The translations under genes were made by a program, and so were the position numbers. From assembly GCF_042140125.1 (NCBI RefSeq), contig NZ_CP159473.1: a stretch of 64,000 nucleotides of DNA; one strand, written 5' to 3'. Position 1 is the stretch's first letter. Each line of letters begins with the position of its first letter. Below are positions 58,811 to 64,000 of the stretch, in pieces. This DNA is from Rhodophyticola sp017644125 (GTDB taxonomy: Bacteria; Pseudomonadota; Alphaproteobacteria; Rhodobacterales; Rhodobacteraceae). The notes below the pieces were generated by a model that saw only the letters and a program-made list of their open reading frames with translations, made no database searches and was not told where the DNA came from.

Positions 58811-60271
58811 ATGCGGGATACCGTGCAATCCGGGGACGAGACGGTTTGGGATCTGTGTATTCTTGGCGCAGGTATTGCGGGGCTGAACGCGCTTTACGCG
58901 GCCTGCGAGCATCTGCCGCCGACGGCCCGCGTTCTCCTGATCGACCGAAAGGCAAGCTGCGGCGGCATGTGGTGCGCGACCTATCCCCATGTCCGGCTGC
59001 ATCAGCCGCACCCGATGTTCACGGTCGGCAATATCCCCTGGGCCTGGTCCAAGCGCCCGGAATATCTGGCAACCGGGGATGAGGTGGCGGCCCATCTTGC
59101 TCATTGTCTCGACCAGATCTGCGACAAGGTCGCCGTTACGGAACTCTACGGCCAGAACTGCATCGCGATCGAGGAGATCGCGACCGATGGCGGCGCGCGG
59201 GCCCGGCTCAGCCTTGAGGCGGTTGATGGCGGGGCCTCTCGGGTGGTCGATGCCAGACGCCTGATCGACGCTCGCGGTCTGGATATCCCGGAGCTGGAGC
59301 CGCTGCCCCTCTCTTCGGATCGGGTCGTCTCGACGACGCCTCAGGCCCTCGACATGGCCGGGGATGCGCCGGTCTATGTCATCGGCGGCGGCAAGACAGG
59401 AATGGACACAGCCCACGCGCTGATCACCCGGAACCCTCGGCGCCCGGTCACAATGCTGACCGGCATGGGCACCGTTTTTGCCAGCCGCGACTTCACGCTA
59501 CCCACCGGTCTGCCCCGATACTGGCGCGGAAAACTGGTCCTGCCCACATTCCGCGAACTGGCGATGCGGTTCGACGGCACGAATGCAGATGAGGTTTTTG
59601 CCCATTTTCGCGACACATATACGCTCTGCCCGACGGGCACGGGCGAACAGTTTCTTTTCGGCATCCTGTCCGAAAGGGAAAGCCGGACCATCGCCCGCGG
59701 GGTCAAGGCGTTTGTGGGCGATTATCTCGTGGATGTGTGTGACGGCCGCGGGGGCCCGGAACTGGTGCTGCGTTCGGGGGCGAAAATGCCCATCGCGCCG
59801 GGCAGTGTGATTGTGAACTGTACCGGATACGTGCTCCGCGCTGCGCGACCCGATCAACCGTTCCTGTCTCCGGGCGGGACGATCCTCACCATCACGTCCC
59901 GCGCCGCGACCCATTTCCTCAGTAGCGTGGCGGGATACTTCCTGCCGCATCTGTTCCTGACGGACCAGTTGCGCCAGACACCGCTCTATCTGCTGGATAT
60001 CGACGCGCTTCGCCGGATCGACCGCAAGCTGATGCATATCACCACCGTCACCCATACGTTTCTCAACACCCTCGTATTGATGAATGCGCTGCCGTTTCGC
60101 GTGCTGGACGGCTGCGGGCTGGATCTGGACCGCTGGTTTCCCATGCATCGCAGGCTGGCCGCGCTGATCGACGTCAAGCTGAACCAGCGGCGCTACTGCG
60201 ATCACGCACGCAGGGTGCTGGACCGCGTGCAGGCCGACCATGGCATTCTCTGCGGCCCGATACCGGGTTAG
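58811..60271 (+). CDS. Flavin-containing monooxygenase-like protein
   Basis: A 486-residue two-dinucleotide-binding flavoprotein. FAD motif ILGAGIAGLNALYAA is at about 17-31; the NADP motif YVIGGGKTGMDTAHAL is near 192-207; and GGMWCATYPHVRLHQP near 55-70 resembles monooxygenases of the FMO/BVMO group. The exact FMO fingerprint (F-x-G-x-x-x-H-x-x-x) is not seen, so it may be an oxidoreductase of other specificity. The C-terminal third (LMHITTVTHTFLNTLVLMNA) is unassigned. Its stop overlaps the convergent rpe stop by four bases. Confidence 0.82.
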   Translation: MRDTVQSGDETVWDLCILGAGIAGLNALYAACEHLPPTARVLLIDRKASCGGMWCATYPHVRLHQPHPMFTVGNIPWAWSKRPEYLATGDEVAAHLAHCLDQICDKVAVTELYGQNCIAIEEIATDGGARARLSLEAVDGGASRVVDARRLIDARGLDIPELEPLPLSSDRVVSTTPQALDMAGDAPVYVIGGGKTGMDTAHALITRNPRRPVTMLTGMGTVFASRDFTLPTGLPRYWRGKLVLPTFRELAMRFDGTNADEVFAHFRDTYTLCPTGTGEQFLFGILSERESRTIARGVKAFVGDYLVDVCDGRGGPELVLRSGAKMPIAPGSVIVNCTGYVLRAARPDQPFLSPGGTILTITSRAATHFLSSVAGYFLPHLFLTDQLRQTPLYLLDIDALRRIDRKLMHITTVTHTFLNTLVLMNALPFRVLDGCGLDLDRWFPMHRRLAALIDVKLNQRRYCDHARRVLDRVQADHGILCGPIPG

Positions 60272-60948
60272 CCAGCCGCCGCCCGGATCGCGCGGATGTT
60301 CTCGCCATAAACCTCCGGCCGCTCGACCGAACCGCCCTTGAACACGGCGGATCCCGCCACCAGCACATCCGCCCCCGCACCGGCGACAAGAGGCGCGGTG
60401 ACGGGGTCGATCCCGCCATCCACCTCGATATGGATCGGTCTGTCGCCCACCATGGCACGGGCCTGTGCGACCTTTTCCACCATCGAACGGGTGAATTTCT
60501 GCCCGCCGAACCCGGGGTTGATCGTCATCACAAGGATCAGATCGACCGCATCGAGGATATGGGCGATATGGCTCAGCGGTGTGGTCATGTTCAGCGCCAC
60601 TCCGGCCTTGGCCCCGTGGTCGCGAATGCTCTGCAGGGTGCGGTGCAGATGCGGCCCGGCCTCCGCATGCACGGTGATCATGTCCGAACCCGCCTTGGCG
60701 AAGGCCTCGATATAGGGGTCGGCCGGTGCAATCATCAGATGCACATCCATGAATGTCGTCACATGAGGCCGGATCGCGGCCACGACATTCGGCCCGATGG
60801 TCAGGTTCGGCACGAAATGCCCATCCATCGGGTCCACGTGGATCCAGTCCGCACCTTCGGCTTCCACCGCGCGGATCTCTGCACCCAGATTGGCGAAATC
60901 CGCGGACAGGATGGACGGTGCGATTTTGATCGAACGGTCGAAGGGCAT
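60268..60948 (-). CDS. rpe: Ribulose-phosphate 3-epimerase
   Basis: TIM-barrel epimerase of 226 residues interconverting ribulose-5-phosphate and xylulose-5-phosphate in the pentose phosphate pathway (and Calvin cycle, where present). Metal and catalytic residues are in place: APSILSADFANLG (Asp39-type acid), HVDPMDGHFVPN, MDVHLM, and EVDGGI. ATG 60948. Monocistronic; its stop overlaps the opposing monooxygenase-like gene. Confidence 0.96.
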   Translation of the reverse strand: MPFDRSIKIAPSILSADFANLGAEIRAVEAEGADWIHVDPMDGHFVPNLTIGPNVVAAIRPHVTTFMDVHLMIAPADPYIEAFAKAGSDMITVHAEAGPHLHRTLQSIRDHGAKAGVALNMTTPLSHIAHILDAVDLILVMTINPGFGGQKFTRSMVEKVAQARAMVGDRPIHIEVDGGIDPVTAPLVAGAGADVLVAGSAVFKGGSVERPEVYGENIRAIRAAAG

Positions 60949-61069
60949 GGGCGGCGGGTCCTTATCTCTGACAGCGCCTTCCTGTTAACGCGGTGCGGCG
61001 GGGCTGTCACGCCCCTTGCCCAAACGTCGCGGAGTGGCCACGGTGACACCGGACAACACGCGGGGACCC

Positions 61070-61519
61070 ATGATGAATCTGGCACCTTGGATGGCCCTTG
61101 CCGCCATCGCACTGGGCGGCGTCGCGATTGCCGTCCAGGCCCCGATAAACAGCCGGCTTGCCGGACATGTGGGCGATCCGGTGGCGGCGGCGGCGATCTC
61201 GTTTCTTGTGGGGTTTCTGGTCCTGGGCTCCATCGTTGCGGCACGGGGCACGATGCCGGGGCTTCAGGCGATGGCCAATGCGCCCTGGTGGGCCTGGACA
61301 GGCGGCGCCCTTGGCGCGATCTATGTCTGGGCCGCGGTCTGGAGCGTGTCGGCGCTTGGCGTCGTCACGATGGTGGCGGCCCTGATCTTCGGGCAACTGA
61401 CCGCAGCGCTCGTTCTGGATGCCGTCGGCGCCTTTGGCCTGCAAGTGCGCGAGATCAGCTGGACCCGCATCCTCGCCGTCGCCTTCGTGGCCGTCGGGCT
61501 GATCCTTTCCCGGCTGTGA
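61070..61519 (+). CDS. YdcZ/DUF606-type small DMT membrane protein
   Basis: A 149-residue inner-membrane protein with five hydrophobic segments, the size of one half of an EamA/DMT transporter. Landmarks are AIAVQAPINSRLAGHVGDP near 20-38 and LIFGQLTAALVLDAVGAFG near 105-123, which fit the DUF606/YdcZ family. Starts ATG 61070 or ATG 61073. Single copy; the family can work as homo-oligomers. Substrate unknown. Confidence 0.85.
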   Translation: MMNLAPWMALAAIALGGVAIAVQAPINSRLAGHVGDPVAAAAISFLVGFLVLGSIVAARGTMPGLQAMANAPWWAWTGGALGAIYVWAAVWSVSALGVVTMVAALIFGQLTAALVLDAVGAFGLQVREISWTRILAVAFVAVGLILSRL

Positions 61520-61530
61520 CCCGCTGATTT

Positions 61531-61546
61531 TTGACCAAATGGTCAA
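61531..61546. promoter_or_regulatory. Palindrome TTGACCA-AA-TGGTCAA upstream of deoC
   Basis: A perfect 7-bp-arm inverted repeat 68 bases before the deoC start, in a short intergenic gap. Compact palindromes of this size are typical of TetR- or DeoR-like repressor operators. It may control the deoC-aldehyde dehydrogenase operon. Confidence 0.5.
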
Positions 61547-61613
61547 GCTTGTCTTTGCCGCGCCGACATGAGACGCTGACCGAACCGTCCCCCAATGGCT
61601 GCAGTTTACTCCC

Positions 61614-62618
61614 GTGACACACGCCCCGACCCAGACCGCCACAACCTTGACCGATCCGCAACTGCCGCAGGTCCATGAGCCGCGCAACGCCGGCATGCCG
61701 CTTGATCTGGATTGGGTCGCGCGGGTGCAGGCCAACACGTCCGCCATCGAACGCCGGGCGGCCAGCCTGCCGGGCCGCCGGACGGTCAAGAAGACCTATC
61801 AGGCCGCATGGCTGGCCAAGGCCATTACCCTGATCGACCTCACCACGCTGGCCGGAGACGACACGCCCGGCCGGGTCAGGCGCCTCTGCGCCAAGGCCCG
61901 CCAACCGGTCCGGGCCGATCTGCTCGATGCACTTGGTCTGCCGCCGATCACCACCGGGGCCGTCTGCGTCTATCACGACATGGTCGAAACCGCCGTCGAG
62001 GCGCTGCAGGGCTCGGGCATTCCGGTCGCCGCCGTATCCACCGGCTTTCCCGCCGGGCTGTCGCCCTTCCATCTGCGGGTGGCCGAGATCACGGAAAGCG
62101 TGAAGGCAGGCGCTGCCGAGATCGACATCGTCATCTCCCGCCGCCATGTCCTGACCGGCAACTGGCAGGCGCTCTATGATGAGATGAAGGAGTTCCGCGC
62201 CGCCTGCGGCGAAGCGCATGTCAAGGCGATCCTCGCCACAGGGGAGCTTGGCACGCTGCGCAACGTCGCCCGCGCCTCGCTTGTCTGCATGATGGCGGGG
62301 GCCGATTTCATCAAGACCTCCACCGGCAAGGAAAGCGTCAACGCAACCCTGCCGGTGTCCTTGACCATGGTCCGCGCGATCCGCGCCTATGAGGCCACGA
62401 CCGGCATCAAGGTGGGCTACAAACCGGCGGGCGGGATTTCCAAGGCCAAGGACGCGCTTGTCTACATGGCGCTGATGAAAGAGGAACTGGGCAACCGCTG
62501 GCTCCAGCCCGACCTCTTCCGCTTCGGCGCAAGCAGCCTTCTGGGCGATATCGAGCGGCAGCTGGAACACCACGCGACCGGCGCCTATTCCGCGTCCTAC
62601 CGGCATCCGATGGCCTGA
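61614..62618 (+). CDS. deoC: Deoxyribose-phosphate aldolase
   Basis: Class I aldolase of 334 residues cleaving 2-deoxyribose-5-phosphate to acetaldehyde and glyceraldehyde-3-phosphate. The barrel includes VAAVSTGFPAGL, the Schiff-base lysine in DFIKTSTGK near 240, and the second active-site lysine in VGYKPAGG near 268. It is longer than E. coli DeoC (259 aa) because of an N-terminal extension of about 65 residues, normal for this subgroup. The start is GTG 61614. Followed by a small membrane protein gene and an aldehyde dehydrogenase, which could oxidise the acetaldehyde formed. Confidence 0.94.
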   Translation: MTHAPTQTATTLTDPQLPQVHEPRNAGMPLDLDWVARVQANTSAIERRAASLPGRRTVKKTYQAAWLAKAITLIDLTTLAGDDTPGRVRRLCAKARQPVRADLLDALGLPPITTGAVCVYHDMVETAVEALQGSGIPVAAVSTGFPAGLSPFHLRVAEITESVKAGAAEIDIVISRRHVLTGNWQALYDEMKEFRAACGEAHVKAILATGELGTLRNVARASLVCMMAGADFIKTSTGKESVNATLPVSLTMVRAIRAYEATTGIKVGYKPAGGISKAKDALVYMALMKEELGNRWLQPDLFRFGASSLLGDIERQLEHHATGAYSASYRHPMA

Positions 62619-62624
62619 CCCGCC

Positions 62625-62906
62625 ATGATGTTCAGCTTCAACACGGTCATCCTGATCCTGCTGACACTCTACGTGATCTGGATGGGGTTTTCCGAGTATC
62701 GCAAGGAAAAGACCTCCGCCGCGTCGCTGAACGATGCGCAACTGAAACGCTTCAACGAGGCCTATACCTTCGGGCGCCCGCCGGAGGAGTATGCCGATGA
62801 CATCCGCGCCCATGCCGTCCTTGCGCAGCGCGCGCGCATCCGCAAGACAGCCGCAATCGTCATCCTGATCGCCGTCCTTTTCATCTTCCTCTTCATGGGG
62901 CCCTGA
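62625..62906 (+). CDS. Small membrane protein between deoC and aldehyde dehydrogenase
   Basis: A 93-residue protein with an N-terminal helix (VILILLTLYVIWMGF) and a C-terminal helix (AAIVILIAVLFIFLFMG), both ends embedded in the membrane and a charged centre (KRFNEAYTFGRPPEEYADDI) between. No family recognised. It starts six bases after deoC (ATG 62625 or 62628) and ends one base before the aldehyde dehydrogenase ATG, so it belongs to the operon. Confidence 0.75.
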   Translation: MMFSFNTVILILLTLYVIWMGFSEYRKEKTSAASLNDAQLKRFNEAYTFGRPPEEYADDIRAHAVLAQRARIRKTAAIVILIAVLFIFLFMGP

Positions 62907-62907
62907 C

Positions 62908-64000
62908 ATGACCACCCGCGAAATCTTCGAGACGATGGACTACGGTCCCGCCCCCGAATCCGATACCGAAGCCCGCGCCTGGATCGCCGGGAAGGGCCCT
63001 GCCTTCGGGGCGTTCATCGATGGCGTCTTCGCGAAACCGGGCGAGACATTCGCAACCAGAAACCCGGCCACGGGCGCCGAACTGGCCCGGATCACCCAAA
63101 GCTCCACCGAGGACGTGGACAAAGCCGTTGCCGCCGCGCGGCGGGCCTTTCCCGGATGGTCGAAACTCAGCGGCCACCAGCGGGCCCGCCACCTCTATGC
63201 ACTGGCGCGCCTTCTGCAAAAACATGCGCGCCTTTTCGCCGTGCTCGAAACACTCGACAACGGCAAGCCGATCCGTGAGGCGCGCGACATCGACGTGCCG
63301 CTGGCCCAGCGGCATTTCTACTACCACGCCGGTCTCGCCCAGCTGCTTGACGACGAAATGCCCGACCACGCCCCGCTTGGCGTCTGCGGGCAGGTCATCC
63401 CATGGAACTTCCCGCTGCTCATGCTGTCGTGGAAGATTGCGCCGGCGCTGGCCGCCGGCAATACGGTCGTTCTCAAACCGGCTGAATACACCTCTCTCAC
63501 CGCGTTGCTGTTTGCCGATATCTGCCGGGAGGCCGGCCTGCCCAAAGGCGTGGTCAACATCGCGACCGGCGATGGGCGAACAGGCGAGGCGCTGACCACC
63601 CACCCGGATGTGAACAAGGTCGCCTTCACCGGGTCCACCGAGGTTGGTCGCCGGATCAGGCAGGCCACGGCGGGGTCCGGCAAATCGCTGACGCTCGAAC
63701 TGGGCGGGAAATCCCCTTACATCGTTTTCGACGATGCAGATATCGACAGCGCCATCGAGGGGCTGGTGGATGCCATCTGGTTCAACCAGGGCCAGGTCTG
63801 CTGCGCAGGATCCCGACTTCTTGTGCAAGAAGGTATCGCCGCGGATTTCCATGCTAGGCTCAAGGCCAGGATGGACAAGCTGCGCCTTGGCGATCCGCTG
63901 GACAAATCCATCGATGTGGGCGCGGTTGTGGATCCGGTCCAGCACGCCACGATCACCCGGCTGGTCGACCGCAACACCGAAGGCGAAACCTACCGCGCGG
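62908..64000 (+). CDS. Aldehyde dehydrogenase, 3' end cut by window
   Basis: The first 364 residues of an NAD(P)-dependent aldehyde dehydrogenase. Visible are CGQVIPWNFPLLML near 159, the nucleotide-binding FTGSTEVG near 232, the general-base Glu in LELGGKSP near 262, and the catalytic Cys in GQVCCAGSR near 297. Start ATG 62908, one base after the preceding gene. The operon context suggests it oxidises acetaldehyde or another short aldehyde from deoxyribose breakdown. Confidence 0.93.
   Translation, partial: MTTREIFETMDYGPAPESDTEARAWIAGKGPAFGAFIDGVFAKPGETFATRNPATGAELARITQSSTEDVDKAVAAARRAFPGWSKLSGHQRARHLYALARLLQKHARLFAVLETLDNGKPIREARDIDVPLAQRHFYYHAGLAQLLDDEMPDHAPLGVCGQVIPWNFPLLMLSWKIAPALAAGNTVVLKPAEYTSLTALLFADICREAGLPKGVVNIATGDGRTGEALTTHPDVNKVAFTGSTEVGRRIRQATAGSGKSLTLELGGKSPYIVFDDADIDSAIEGLVDAIWFNQGQVCCAGSRLLVQEGIAADFHARLKARMDKLRLGDPLDKSIDVGAVVDPVQHATITRLVDRNTEGETYRA

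Overview
The window looks like chromosome of an alphaproteobacterium of the family Rhodobacteraceae (Rhodobacter/Roseobacter relatives). The evidence is a GC-rich sequence with strong codon bias, TCA-cycle operons (mdh, sucCDAB-lpd, sdhCDAB) lying next to ethylmalonyl-CoA pathway genes (mcl2, mch, ecm, ccr), a glcDEF glycolate oxidase operon, an HvrA/Spb-like H-NS protein, a speF-type RNA leader and a ROSE-like RNA thermometer. I saw no tRNA, rRNA, CRISPR array, insertion sequence or prophage. Most of the window is core chromosome.

Layout. 1-6 kb: tail of an RNA-maintenance cluster (ybeY edge, phoH-like, miaB) interrupted by two envelope proteins sharing a cysteine motif, then a glycosyltransferase-like protein and an MFS transporter. 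6-14 kb: Hsp20 with a thermosensor leader, a secreted trypsin-like protease, glcD-glcE-membrane protein-glcF, a DUF599 pair and a nucleotidyltransferase. 14-21 kb: a MoxR / DUF58 / BatA-DUF4159 / amidotransferase-like operon. 21-25.6 kb: DUF1285, a B12-binding regulator-like protein, a VOC protein, a WYL/YafY regulator and a membrane fatty-acid hydroxylase.

25.7-38 kb: a leftward TCA block, mdh and then sucC - two small envelope genes - sucD - secreted protein - sucA - sucB - small gene - MAPEG - lpd. sucA as given carries a one-base frameshift. 38-42 kb: mcl2 - nnrU-like - DUF1737 - mch. 42-47.4 kb: sdhC-sdhD-sdhA - two lipoproteins - sulfotransferase - sdhB. The suc and sdh operons carry the same pair of TGTGATCACA palindromes, exactly 21 bp apart, upstream of their first genes, which suggests a shared regulator. 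47-53 kb: flavoprotein, DUF1989 protein, speF leader plus ornithine/lysine-type decarboxylase, deoD, and the H-NS-like gene. 53-60 kb: ecm, an acyltransferase with an unusual C-terminal extension, ccr and a flavin monooxygenase-like gene. 60-64 kb: rpe, a YdcZ-type membrane protein, and deoC - small membrane protein - aldehyde dehydrogenase, cut off by the right edge.

Metabolic reading: ccr, ecm, mch and mcl2 are four steps of the ethylmalonyl-CoA pathway, which replaces the glyoxylate shunt for growth on acetyl-CoA units. Its products (glyoxylate, malate, succinyl-CoA) feed the TCA enzymes encoded alongside. Glycolate oxidase adds a second entry to glyoxylate. Ecm needs coenzyme B12.
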